NCBI RefSeq assembly: GCF_042650605.1
Contig: NZ_JBHSBN010000002.1
Location: 124,001-188,000, forward strand
Source: Micromonospora_J zhanjiangensis
GTDB lineage: Bacteria > Actinomycetota > Actinomycetes > Mycobacteriales > Micromonosporaceae
Direction of reading: 5' to 3'
DNA: 64,000 nucleotides
The first letter of the stretch is position 1; every line of letters starts with the position of its first letter. Below, in pieces: positions 34,860 through 42,995 of the stretch. The position numbers and the translations under genes are program-made. A model generated the notes under the pieces. That model did no database searches. It saw only the letters and a list, made by a program, of their open reading frames with translations, and was not told the origin of the DNA.

Positions 34860-36239
34860 TCAGGCGGTGGATTCGGTGACGAGCGTCCGGGCGTCATCGC
34901 AGAAGCGGCGGACGGCGGGGTTGCGCCGGTACGGGCCCAGCGCGCCGACCAGGTTGTGAACGTGCTTGCCGCACCTGGCCGAGGTGACCTGTCCGGTGAG
35001 GGTCTGGACGGCCTGGTCGCCGAGGGCGATCGCCTTGTCCAGGTCGGGGTGGCTCTGCCGGACGTAGGTCGTGGCGAGCAACGTCTTGCGCAACGCACCC
35101 TCGCGGCTGCACTGGTCTCCCTGTAACCGCAGCGCCGTACGCAGGTGGTCGCGGGCGCGGGGCCAGTCTCCGAGTCTGACGTGGCAGTAGCCGGCCTGGG
35201 CGTGGGCCTGCGCCTCGTCGATCCAGTAGGACCAGTCCGGATCGCCGTGTTCGGATCGGTTGTCGGTGAGCCGGTCGAAGGCGTTGTCGAGCGCGCGCCG
35301 GGTCTCGGGGACCGACCGTTCGTTCGCGTACGCCTCGGCGGCCCGCAGGTCGAGAATGGCCGTCACCTTCGGACTGGTCGCCGGGTAGCTGGCGCGGGCG
35401 GTTTCCGCGAGCGTCACGGCCTGCCGGACCTGGCCGAGGTCCTTGGCCTGGCAGGACATGAATCCGAGGATGTTCGCGCCGAGCCCACGGTCGCCGGCCG
35501 CGTTCGCCTGGTAGAGCCCGGCGATCCAGAACCGCTGGGCCCGGCTGTGGTGCCCGTCGTCGAACGACAACCAGCCGGCGAGGCGGAGCAGTTCACCAGC
35601 GGCGGCGTGCAGCCGTCGTCCGACGGCGTCGGAGTAGCTGCGCTCCCGCAGCATCCCCACCACAGTGGCAAGGTGCTGCCGGACCAGCCCCAGGGTCTGG
35701 CCGCCACCGAGGTTGTCGTCCATCCGCCGCAGGCTGGCGGTCACCGCGTCCAGGTGGTCGACAACTTCCTCGGTGAGCGGACGGCCTCCGGTCGAGGTGA
35801 CATCGGACGGTGACCGGGCGAGCAGCCATTCGTGTGCCGGTGAGGTCAGTGCGGAACCGAGCAGAGTGAGAAACATCCGTCGGTGCGTCATCCCGTCAGC
35901 GTCGCTGACGACATCGACCGCGCGCAAGGCTCCGGCGGACGACCAGGGCAGTTCCAGACCGGCGGATGCAGGAGTCGCCTCGCACCCGTCGTCGGGCCAA
36001 CCCAGCTCTTCCAACGTGATCGTCTGCTGCGCGTGCTCGGACAACACGGCGGCGACCAGGGACGGCCACGGGCTGCGGGGCACGTCGCCCCGCTTCCACT
36101 TGTACGGCGTCTTGGCGTGCAGCCGTTCCGCGCGGCCGTGACGTTCCGCGCACTCGTTGAGCAGCCGGGCGAGCTGTTCGGGCGGTAAGCCGACCTCGGC
36201 GAGCAGCCGGCCGAACGCCTCCCCGCTGGATGCCGCCAT
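34860..36239 (-). CDS. HTH/TPR-type transcriptional regulator
   Basis: 459 residues. The N-terminal about 70 residues look like an atypical XRE domain (FGRLLAEVGLPPEQLARLLN, then TPYKWKRGDVPRSPWPSLVA). The rest is helical and TPR-like, with repeats such as LAETARASYPATSPKVTAIL and QAHAQAGYCHVRLGDWPRAR. This layout is common in Streptomyces-type developmental regulators. The ATG at 36239 is chosen over longer frames because GGAGG lies seven bases upstream. It is divergent from another XRE gene over a 213-base gap. Confidence 0.75.
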   Translation of the reverse strand: MAASSGEAFGRLLAEVGLPPEQLARLLNECAERHGRAERLHAKTPYKWKRGDVPRSPWPSLVAAVLSEHAQQTITLEELGWPDDGCEATPASAGLELPWSSAGALRAVDVVSDADGMTHRRMFLTLLGSALTSPAHEWLLARSPSDVTSTGGRPLTEEVVDHLDAVTASLRRMDDNLGGGQTLGLVRQHLATVVGMLRERSYSDAVGRRLHAAAGELLRLAGWLSFDDGHHSRAQRFWIAGLYQANAAGDRGLGANILGFMSCQAKDLGQVRQAVTLAETARASYPATSPKVTAILDLRAAEAYANERSVPETRRALDNAFDRLTDNRSEHGDPDWSYWIDEAQAHAQAGYCHVRLGDWPRARDHLRTALRLQGDQCSREGALRKTLLATTYVRQSHPDLDKAIALGDQAVQTLTGQVTSARCGKHVHNLVGALGPYRRNPAVRRFCDDARTLVTESTA

Positions 36240-36452
36240 CTTGGCCCTCCGCGTGTATCGGACTGTCATACGGACCGTAACGGAAGTGACGTTGAACAGG
36301 GAACTCTCGGCACCGATCCGCACCCGGAGGCACCCCGCGCACCCGCCTATACCGATGCCTCCCTGAGGTCGACTGGACACGCCGGAGCGAAGGACGACCG
36401 AGCCAGGACCGGCGTCCACGCTCGAAGATCACGACGTCCAGGAGGTGCGATC

Positions 36453-37697
36453 ATGGCGAGCGGCATCGTGGGTGACGGCACGTTGCCGATCGGGCGGCGG
36501 GTAGCCCAACTACGGACCCGGCTCGGGATGAGCCAGCAGGTCTTCGCCGACCGCGTCGGCCGATCCACGAGCTGGGTCGACAAGGTCGAACGTGGAGTGC
36601 GGTCACTCGACCGGCTGTCCGTCATCGGAACCGTCGCCGACGCCCTCGGCGTCGCCCCCACAGTCCTGCTCGACCAGAACACCCGGGGCGAGTCGGCAAC
36701 CACCATCGCCCCCGCCCTGGAACGGGTACGCGCGGTCCTGGCCTGCTACGACACCCCCATCGCAGACGGGCGCTCGCCGACGAAGGAACTCGTCACCCGC
36801 ATCGGATACGCCTGGGCGGCCTACGCGCACGCCCAACACCAACAGGTTCTCGCCACGCTGCCCGACCTGCTCACCGAAGCCCGCCACGCCCGACCCGTCG
36901 CGGTACCGGCCGGTCCGGAGCCGGCCGCGGACCTCCTCGGCCGGGTGTACCGACTCGCCGCCCGACTACTGGTCAAGCTCGGCGAACCGGAGCTGGCCTG
37001 GCTCGCCGCCGACCGTGCCATCGCCACCAGCGCCGGCGACCCACGCCGGACGGCCCTCGCGGTGATCCCCATGGCTCAAGCTCTCCGCGCCCTCGACCGG
37101 GGACGGCTGGCGATGACGGCCACCATCACCGCCGTACACCGTCTCGCACCGCATCCGTCGCGCGAGCCCGCGCCGACCGACGCAGCCCTCGCCGGAACCC
37201 TGCTCGTCCAGGCCGCGCTCGCCGCCGCCGGCTGCGGCGACGCCAGCACCGCACACGACCTCACCGACCGCGCCACCGACCTCACCCGGCCGTACGGCGA
37301 TCAGCCCCACGCTGGCGACGACGAAGTCGCCTTCGGACCGGCCGCGGTCGACCTCGCCCGAGCCCTCGTCGCCGTCGAACTCGGCGACAACGACCACGCC
37401 ATCGGTACGCACGTGCGCGTGACCGGCGGCGAGGCGTGGTCCCGCCTGCCCGCCGAGCACCGCGCCGCGCACCTGATCGACATCACCCGCGCCTACCTGA
37501 ACACCGGCGACCACCGCGCCGCCGGCCGGGCCCTGGTCACCGCCGACCGGCTCGCACCGGCCGAGACCCGACTACGGCCCGCCGCCCGCACCGCCTTGAC
37601 CGCCGTCCTACGGGCCGGACCACCCCTCGCCGACGTCACCGGCCTCGCCACCACCATCGGCCTCATCCGAGCCGGAAGCGGGGCTGCCGCTGGCTGA
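36453..37697 (+). CDS. XRE HTH regulator with long helical domain
   Basis: 414 residues. The XRE domain is at about residues 13-70 (GRRVAQLRTRLGMSQQVFAD, then STSWVDKVERGVRSLDRL), followed by a helical, TPR-like sensor region. The ATG at 36453 has AGGAGG upstream. The pair with the divergent TPR regulator suggests a signalling island, but targets are unknown. Confidence 0.85.
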   Translation: MASGIVGDGTLPIGRRVAQLRTRLGMSQQVFADRVGRSTSWVDKVERGVRSLDRLSVIGTVADALGVAPTVLLDQNTRGESATTIAPALERVRAVLACYDTPIADGRSPTKELVTRIGYAWAAYAHAQHQQVLATLPDLLTEARHARPVAVPAGPEPAADLLGRVYRLAARLLVKLGEPELAWLAADRAIATSAGDPRRTALAVIPMAQALRALDRGRLAMTATITAVHRLAPHPSREPAPTDAALAGTLLVQAALAAAGCGDASTAHDLTDRATDLTRPYGDQPHAGDDEVAFGPAAVDLARALVAVELGDNDHAIGTHVRVTGGEAWSRLPAEHRAAHLIDITRAYLNTGDHRAAGRALVTADRLAPAETRLRPAARTALTAVLRAGPPLADVTGLATTIGLIRAGSGAAAG

Positions 37698-37748
37698 TGT
37701 CAGACCATCAAACGCCTGGCCTTGACCGCGGTGCTCATGGCGTGGAGA

Positions 37749-37994
37749 TCAAGCCCTGGGACGTGTCCACCAGCGATCCTTGGTCGCCACAAAGATGCCC
37801 TTGCCCTGCTTGCGGTAGATCAGGCCCCTAGCCTCCAGCCAGGTCATGGCGTACTTCAACACCGTGTCGCTGACGCCGTGGATCTCGCGCAGCTCGGACA
37901 GGCTGGGCAGCTTGGAACCGGGCTCCCGCCTCCCCGACCTGATCTCCTTCTCGATCTCTGCGGAGATCCGTGAGTAGTCCGACTGTTCGGGCAT
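37749..37994 (-). CDS. Minimal GntR-type winged-helix regulator
   Basis: 81 residues made almost only of the GntR winged helix: YSRISAEIEKEIRSGRREPG, then LPSLSELREIHGVSDTVLKY and GLIYRKQGKGIFVA. It lacks an effector domain. Such short GntR proteins are frequent in actinobacterial accessory regions near integrative elements. ATG at 37994. The 51-base gap on its left holds no gene. Confidence 0.85.
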   Translation of the reverse strand: MPEQSDYSRISAEIEKEIRSGRREPGSKLPSLSELREIHGVSDTVLKYAMTWLEARGLIYRKQGKGIFVATKDRWWTRPRA

Positions 37995-38064
37995 GAAAAG
38001 CAACCTCAGTCTTGCTCTCGACTCTCAGGAATTTCATTTTCCCCCATTAACCCCAGGAGGTGCG

Positions 38065-38403
38065 GTGCAGCCGGAAGCCACAACCACTGACGAAGAACAA
38101 CCACCCGTCACCGAACTCGAACTCCGACAGACCCACGTACCCAGGCGCCCGGAGTGGACCTGCCGGCGGTGCGAACAGGACTGGCCATGCCGGGTGCAGA
38201 GGGCCCATCTCATCCTGCTGTTCGACGGCGTGGCCGGCGCGAGCCTCATGAGATACATGGCGGTCTACCTGGCCGAAGCACACCAGGACCGACCCGAGAT
38301 CAGCGAGCTGGACCTGGCGAAGCGGTTCTTGGCCTGGTGTCCGGTCGAACCGGAAGCCCGAGAAACCACGCACCCGCCCGAGTGGCGCCAGGGGCGGGTA
38401 TGA
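38065..38403 (+). CDS. Small conserved protein with CxxC-x4-WPC motif
   Basis: 112 residues. The motif WTCRRCEQDWPC near residue 38 looks like a metal-binding knuckle, followed by a helical part (LDLAKRFLAWCPVEP). Similar small proteins are common in Streptomyces and Micromonospora next to regulators, sometimes misnamed flavin reductase. The GTG at 38065 has a perfect AGGAGG (38055-38060). The stop overlaps the next start (ATGA). Confidence 0.65.
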   Translation: MQPEATTTDEEQPPVTELELRQTHVPRRPEWTCRRCEQDWPCRVQRAHLILLFDGVAGASLMRYMAVYLAEAHQDRPEISELDLAKRFLAWCPVEPEARETTHPPEWRQGRV

Positions 38404-38773
38404 CGGAGAACGGCTTTCGACCGGTGGGCCCGCCTGCCATCCGGGACGGTTGCGGCGGCACCATCTACCGGGCCGAACGGTCCGGGCGGTTGGGACCACG
38501 CCAGATCCGCGGTGCCCGCTTCACCGTACGCCGGTTCGGGTGGCGTGGCGTCGATCCGGACGAGGTGCGCCGCTTTCTCGCCCGGTCGCGGACGAGGTAA
38601 GCGAGCTGCACGTCGAACTGGCTTCCGCCCGGGAGGAGGCGAGCCGGTTACGGTTCGCGCTACACGAGTGGCGGGCCGGCTTCCCGTACGGCAACGAACG
38701 CTTCACGGGCTACGACCGCAAGCGGCGGTCGGACATCGTGCCGCGTCAACCCCGACGGTACGGCGGCGCCTGA
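38400..38773 (+). pseudogene. DivIVA-like small protein, frameshifted
   Basis: The ATG at 38400 overlaps the previous stop. The frame reads QIRGARFTVRRFGWRGVDPD, then EVRRFLARSRTR and stops at 38598-38600. A +1 shift near 38582 gives the expected VADEVSELHVELASAREEAS and continues to 38773. The first part resembles a DivIVA N-terminal domain and the second a coiled coil. One G appears to be missing in the GCCCGGTCGC run. This may be a true mutation or a sequencing error. Confidence 0.65.
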
Positions 38774-38827
38774 CCATCCGCCGACCCGTGACCGGTGGCG
38801 GCCTCTGTGGACGAACCGGACAACGGC

Positions 38828-38865
38828 TGAGGGCGCGCCGACCGTTACCGGTCGACGCGCCCTCA
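38828..38865. terminator. Hairpin at the right island end
   Basis: TGAGGGCGCG (38828-38837) and CGACCG pair with CGGTCG and CGCGCCCTCA (38856-38865), with one mismatch and a TTAC loop. It follows the convergent LPVTG gene and the DivIVA-like gene. Confidence 0.7.
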
Positions 38866-38883
38866 ACGGACTAGCTCAGTGGA

Positions 38884-39984
38884 TCAGGCGGTGAAGCGGA
38901 GCCGGCGGCGACGAGCCACCAGGAACAGCGCCACACCAGCGGCCAGCAGCAGCGCGGCACCACCAACGATGGCACCAGCGGCCGGACCGGTCACCGGGAG
39001 GGACGGGCCGGCCGGCGGGGTGGCCGGCGGCGTGCAGTCAGCCGGCTTCTCCCACGCGATCGGCTCGCCACTGCCTTCCATGCCCTCGCCCGTCGGAGTA
39101 ACCGTCAGGCCCTCGGAGGCCGGGAACGTGGCCGACTTGGTCTCACCCGGCTGGACAACCAGGGTCTGGGCCTCGCCCTTGTTCGGGGTGAAGGTGACCG
39201 TGACGGTCTTGCCGTCCTTCGGGTTCTCGATCGTGAAGACCATCTCGGTGCAGGAGACCTCGATGCTGCCCTTGGGCTCGCTCGGCTTGGTGCAGTTCTT
39301 CGGCTCGGTCCACTCACCGGTCTTGACCGGCTCGCGCTTGCCCTTCTCCCGCACAACGATCTTGCCGGCGTTCTTGGCCGGCACGGTGACGGTGTCGTCC
39401 TTGCCGGGGGCGACGGTCTTCGTCTCGCTGAATCCGCCCTCGCCGGTCACGGTGAACTCGGCGTTCTTGGTCGCGTTCTGCGCGTTGACGAGAGTGACCA
39501 CGACGGTGCCGTCACAGGCCGACGCGAAGGTGGCATCCGGAGCCGATTCCTTGGGCGTCTCGCAGGTGCCCTTGAAGGCGACCGAGCCACTGGCCGACGC
39601 GGTGATGGTCCTGTCGCGCTTCCAGCTTGCCTCGACCTTCAGGCTCGCACCAGTCGCCTTGCTGTTCCCCGGCACCACCTGCCGGCCCTTCAGCGGGCCA
39701 TCGGGCGACTTGGGCAGCGTGGCGTCGGGCGCGATGTTGGAAACGGTGGTTCCGTCGGGCGTCACCTCGACCTTGGTGATCTTGCCGTCCAGGTCACGCT
39801 CGCTGTTGGTGACTGTCCAGTCGACGTTCCAGTTACCGGTCGCGGTGTCGCATTCCGCCGACCCGAAGACAATGGGGTGGTGCGCGCTCGCGGGGGCGGC
39901 CATCGCTACGACCGCCGTGAGGCCGACCGCAGCGGCTCCGAGGACGGCGAGCGGTCGCCGCAGCGACAGCTTGGGGAGGATCAC
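38884..39984 (-). CDS. LPXTG-type surface protein (paralogue 2)
   Basis: 366 residues. The signal peptide ends near APASAHH at residues 30-36. Several beta-sandwich-like repeats follow (VEASWKRDRTITASASGSVA; FTVTGEGGFSETKTV). The sortase signal LPVTG lies at residues 329-333, followed by a membrane helix and RRRR. The GTG at 39984 has CAGGAGT upstream. It is a longer relative of the protein at 25244-26098, and the two border the accessory island in the same orientation. Function unknown; probably cell-wall bound. Confidence 0.85.
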   Translation of the reverse strand: MILPKLSLRRPLAVLGAAAVGLTAVVAMAAPASAHHPIVFGSAECDTATGNWNVDWTVTNSERDLDGKITKVEVTPDGTTVSNIAPDATLPKSPDGPLKGRQVVPGNSKATGASLKVEASWKRDRTITASASGSVAFKGTCETPKESAPDATFASACDGTVVVTLVNAQNATKNAEFTVTGEGGFSETKTVAPGKDDTVTVPAKNAGKIVVREKGKREPVKTGEWTEPKNCTKPSEPKGSIEVSCTEMVFTIENPKDGKTVTVTFTPNKGEAQTLVVQPGETKSATFPASEGLTVTPTGEGMEGSGEPIAWEKPADCTPPATPPAGPSLPVTGPAAGAIVGGAALLLAAGVALFLVARRRRLRFTA

Positions 39985-40300
39985 ACGGACTCCTGAGAAG
40001 AGGGGAGGCGTTGGGGCACGGCGCGGGGGCCCGACGGTCCAGGTCGCTGCGTGTGCTCGCGCGACCGCTGACCCGCCTTCCCCACGTCGTAGCCGGCGGA
40101 AAAGCAGCCGGCACAGCGCCAGACCTTATCGATTGCGGTGGTACCGAAACAGCCTTCAGATCGCGCTAAGAATGATGATGCTGATTCGTGATGTTTGATA
40201 CACGAACAGTCCTCGGCCAACTCCCACTGGTGTATCTTGCGGCCTCAACTCACGACACCTTTCACTCCCGTACCGTCGGCAACATGACAGGAGAGCGGGG
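39985..40300. other. 316-base intergenic region between LPVTG gene and rsmD
   Basis: No gene seen. The left part is G+C-rich leader sequence of the LPVTG gene. The A+T-richer part around 40165-40210 contains an inverted repeat, TTCGTG (40185-40190) and CACGAA (40201-40206) spaced by ten bases, which could be an operator. AGGAG seven bases before the rsmD ATG is its ribosome-binding site. Confidence 0.4.
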
Positions 40301-40864
40301 ATGACCCGGATCGTGGCGGGCGCGCTCGGCGGGCGGCGGATCGCCGCGCCGCCCGGTGAGGGCACCCGGCCGACCGCCGATCGGGTACGGGAGGCGCTGT
40401 TCAGCGCGCTGGAGTCGATGGTCGGGCTCGAAGGGGCGCGGGTGGCCGACCTGTACGCCGGTTCCGGTGCCGTCGGCCTGGAGGCGCTGTCCCGGGGCGC
40501 CGAGCACGTGCTGCTGGTCGAGTCCGACGCGCGGGCCGCCCGGGTGATCCGGGGCAACATCGCCAGCCTGGACGCCGCCCCGGCGGCCCGCCTGGTGGTC
40601 GGCAAGGTGGCCCAGGTGCTCGCCGCCGGCCCCGAGGGCGACCCGTACGACGTGGTCTTCGCCGACCCGCCGTACGCCGTACCCGGGGAGGAGATCACCG
40701 CGATGGTGGCCGCGCTGGTCGACGGCGGGTGGCTGGCGGCGGACGCCGTGGTCGTGGTCGAGCGGGCCACCCGGACCGGGCCGGTCACCTGGGTGGAAGG
40801 CGTCACTGCCCAGCGCAGTCGCCGGTACGGCGAGTCCACCCTTTGGTACGGTCGCCGATCATGA
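40301..40864 (+). CDS. rsmD: 16S rRNA (guanine966-N2)-methyltransferase
   Basis: 187 residues; methylates G966 of 16S rRNA. Start MTRIVAGALGGRRIAAPPG, substrate segment RPTADRVREALFSAL, SAM motif VADLYAGSGAVGLEALSRGA and catalytic DPPY are all present. The stop overlaps the coaD start (ATGA). This resumes the conserved recG-rsmD-coaD order after the island. Confidence 0.96.
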   Translation: MTRIVAGALGGRRIAAPPGEGTRPTADRVREALFSALESMVGLEGARVADLYAGSGAVGLEALSRGAEHVLLVESDARAARVIRGNIASLDAAPAARLVVGKVAQVLAAGPEGDPYDVVFADPPYAVPGEEITAMVAALVDGGWLAADAVVVVERATRTGPVTWVEGVTAQRSRRYGESTLWYGRRS

Positions 40865-41352
40865 GACGTGCGGTCTGTCCGGGCTCGTTCGACCCGGTCA
40901 CCAACGGGCACCTGGACATCATCGGCCGGGCCAGCCGGCTGTTCGACGAGGTGATCGTCGTGGTGTCGGTCAACCAGACCAAGAGTTCCCTGTTTACGGT
41001 CGACGAGCGGGTCACCATGCTGCGGGAGGTGACCGCCACCTTCGGCAACGTGCGGGTCGAGTGGTTCCGTGGGCTGCTCGTCGACTTCTGCCGGGCGCAG
41101 CAGGCGGACGTGCTGGTCAAGGGGCTGCGCGCGGTCAGCGACTTCGACTACGAGCTGCAGATGGCGCACATGAACATCGGGCTGGCGGGGGTGGAGACGC
41201 TGTTCATGCCGACCAACCCGCTCTACTCGTTCCTGTCGTCGAGCCTGGTCAAGGACGTGGCCAAGTGGGGCGGTGACGTGTCGTCGCACGTACCGGACCT
41301 GGTCGGCCGGGCGCTCGCCGACCGGCTCGGCCCGCCGCCGCGCGACGGCTGA
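40861..41352 (+). CDS. coaD: Phosphopantetheine adenylyltransferase
   Basis: 163 residues; penultimate step of coenzyme A synthesis. Nucleotidyltransferase motif GSFDPVTNGH at residues 8-17, LVKGLRAVSDFDYE in the middle and the FLSSSLVKDVA signature near residue 125 are present. Translationally coupled to rsmD. Confidence 0.97.
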   Translation: MRRAVCPGSFDPVTNGHLDIIGRASRLFDEVIVVVSVNQTKSSLFTVDERVTMLREVTATFGNVRVEWFRGLLVDFCRAQQADVLVKGLRAVSDFDYELQMAHMNIGLAGVETLFMPTNPLYSFLSSSLVKDVAKWGGDVSSHVPDLVGRALADRLGPPPRDG

Positions 41353-41489
41353 CCCCGGCCGGCCTGGTCCGGGCGGACCGCCGGCGTCCGGGCGGCGCGG
41401 TACGAGCCGGAGTCGGTCGGACGCCGAGCCCGATAAAGGGACAAATGCGACGCGCCGTGCCGGGCGGGTCGGACCCTCGGTTCGTCCCG

Positions 41490-41530
41490 GACCGCATCAT
41501 TGGGTGAGTGGACCGCATCGTTAGGTTGAG
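41490..41530 (+). repeat. Two 20-base direct repeats before the coiled-coil gene
   Basis: GACCGCATCATTGGGTGAG (41490-41508) is repeated as GACCGCATCGTTAGGTTGAG (41511-41530), 21 bases apart, or two helical turns. They lie 67 bases before the start of the DivIVA-like gene and could be regulator sites. The rest of the 244-base gap 41353-41596 shows nothing else. Confidence 0.5.
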
Positions 41531-41596
41531 CAGTAACCGGACCGGACACCGCATGATGGAGGTCCGGCCGTACGAACGACGAGGAGTGAGGTACCG

Positions 41597-42094
41597 GTGG
41601 ACCCGCTCGACCGCATCGACGAGATCATCGCAATGGTGGAGACGGCGCGATCCGTCCCCATGTCGCGCAACAACTGCATGGTCGACCGCGGCGAGATGAT
41701 CGGCGCCCTCGACGAGCTGCGCGCCGAGCTCCCCGCCGACCTGCGCCGGGCGGCCGCCCTGCTGGAGGAGCGCGACAAGATCATGGACGCGGGCAAGCGG
41801 GAGGCCGACCGGATCATCAGCGAGGGTGAGGCGGAACACGCCCGCCTGGTCTCGGTGAACGAGATCACCGTCTCGGCCGAGCACGAGGGCGCCCGGATCG
41901 TCGCGGAGGCGCGGGCCGAGGCCCAGCGCCTGCGCGAGGAGGTGGACGACTACGTCGACACCGCGCTGGCCAACTTCGAGCAGTTCCTCACCCGGGCGCT
42001 GGCCTCGATAGAGCGCGGCCGGGACAAGATGCACGCGCTGCGCGAGATCGGTACCTTCGGCGGCGACGAGGCGGAACGCCCCCTGCCGTTCTGA
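41597..42094 (+). CDS. DivIVA-like coiled-coil protein
   Basis: 165 residues, nearly all helical with heptad-like patterns (LRRAAALLEERDKIMDAGKR; AEHEGARIVAEARAEAQRLR). It resembles the actinobacterial DivIVA/Wag31-like or ATP-synthase-b-like family found between coaD and rpmF. GTG start with GAGTGAGG upstream. A role in cell-pole or envelope organisation is inferred only from the family. Confidence 0.75.
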   Translation: MDPLDRIDEIIAMVETARSVPMSRNNCMVDRGEMIGALDELRAELPADLRRAAALLEERDKIMDAGKREADRIISEGEAEHARLVSVNEITVSAEHEGARIVAEARAEAQRLREEVDDYVDTALANFEQFLTRALASIERGRDKMHALREIGTFGGDEAERPLPF

Positions 42095-42238
42095 CCGCCG
42101 GCCCGCCCGCGCCGCCCGACCACCGCCGGTCGCCGGACCGGCCCCGCAAGCCCACCGCCGACGAAGCCCCCGGTTCGACGCCGGAGCCGCTGCTCAGGTA
42201 ACCTGTTTCGTCGGCCTCGTACAGGCCGGAGTCTGACT

Positions 42239-42802
42239 ATGCCCAAGCATCTGCCGACCCACCTCGACCCCAGGTCGCCGCTGGTCCTCGACACGAGGGA
42301 GCTACCGCGCCGACCTGGTGTTCTGCGTACGGTCAAGCGGGTGGTGCCGGCACCGGAGGACCTCGGCCTGGAGTTGATCGGCGTGCCGGTGGGCGCGGAC
42401 CTGAGCCTCGACCTGAGACTCGAGTCGGTGTCCGAGGGCGTACTCGTCTCCGGGACCGTCTCCGGTCCCCTGCGGGGCGAGTGCGGCCGCTGTCTGCGCC
42501 AGATCGACGACTCGTTGACCGTCGAGATCCAGGAGCTGTACGCGTACGAGAACAGCACCACGGACGAGACGACCGAAGAGGACGAGGTGGGCCGGCTGCA
42601 GGGCGACCTGATCGACCTGGAGCCGGCGCTGCGGGACGCGGTGGTGCTCGCACTGCCGACGAACCCGCTGTGCCGAGACGACTGCCCAGGCCTGTGCCCC
42701 GAGTGCGGGGTGCACTGGGACGAACTGCCGGCTGACCACAGCCACCAGCAGATCGACCCGCGCTGGGCTGGCCTGTCGCAACTGACCCGTAAAGAGGAGT
42801 AG
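42239..42802 (+). CDS. DUF177/YceD family protein
   Basis: 187 residues. The family core GECGRCLRQI and the end segment NPLCRDDCPGLCPECG with four cysteines are typical. YceD-type genes precede rpmF almost everywhere and are thought to help ribosomal or 23S rRNA processing. A TAACCT about 40 bases upstream may be the -10 of the rpmF-plsX-rnc-mutM operon. Confidence 0.9.
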   Translation: MPKHLPTHLDPRSPLVLDTRELPRRPGVLRTVKRVVPAPEDLGLELIGVPVGADLSLDLRLESVSEGVLVSGTVSGPLRGECGRCLRQIDDSLTVEIQELYAYENSTTDETTEEDEVGRLQGDLIDLEPALRDAVVLALPTNPLCRDDCPGLCPECGVHWDELPADHSHQQIDPRWAGLSQLTRKEE

Positions 42803-42807
42803 GAACC

Positions 42808-42981
42808 GTGGCCGTCCCCAAGCGCAAGATGTCGCGCAGCAACACCCGGTCGCGCCGGGCGAACTGGAAGGCTACGGCCGTTTCCACCGTTGCCTGCCCG
42901 CAGTGCAAGTCGCCGAAGCTGCCGCACGCCGCGTGCCACGTCTGCGGCACCTACAACGGCCGCCAAGTCATCGAGGTCTGA
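42808..42981 (+). CDS. rpmF: 50S ribosomal protein L32
   Basis: 57 residues starting MAVPKRKMSRSNTRSRRANW, with a zinc knuckle made of CPQC and CHVC. GTG at 42808 with GGAGTAGG before it, 5 bases after the DUF177 stop. Length and position are typical. Confidence 0.97.
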   Translation: MAVPKRKMSRSNTRSRRANWKATAVSTVACPQCKSPKLPHAACHVCGTYNGRQVIEV

Positions 42982-42995
42982 ATCCTGGACGCCGA

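Noticed and set aside
37700..37735. Leftward codons read TAVKARRLMV, like the end of a DUF397 protein
   Set aside because: Only about nine residues; too short to call a gene remnant.
25086..40300. Integrase, tRNA attachment site or insertion-sequence ends at the island borders
   Set aside because: I found no integrase or transposase gene, no tRNA and no matching direct repeats at both edges.
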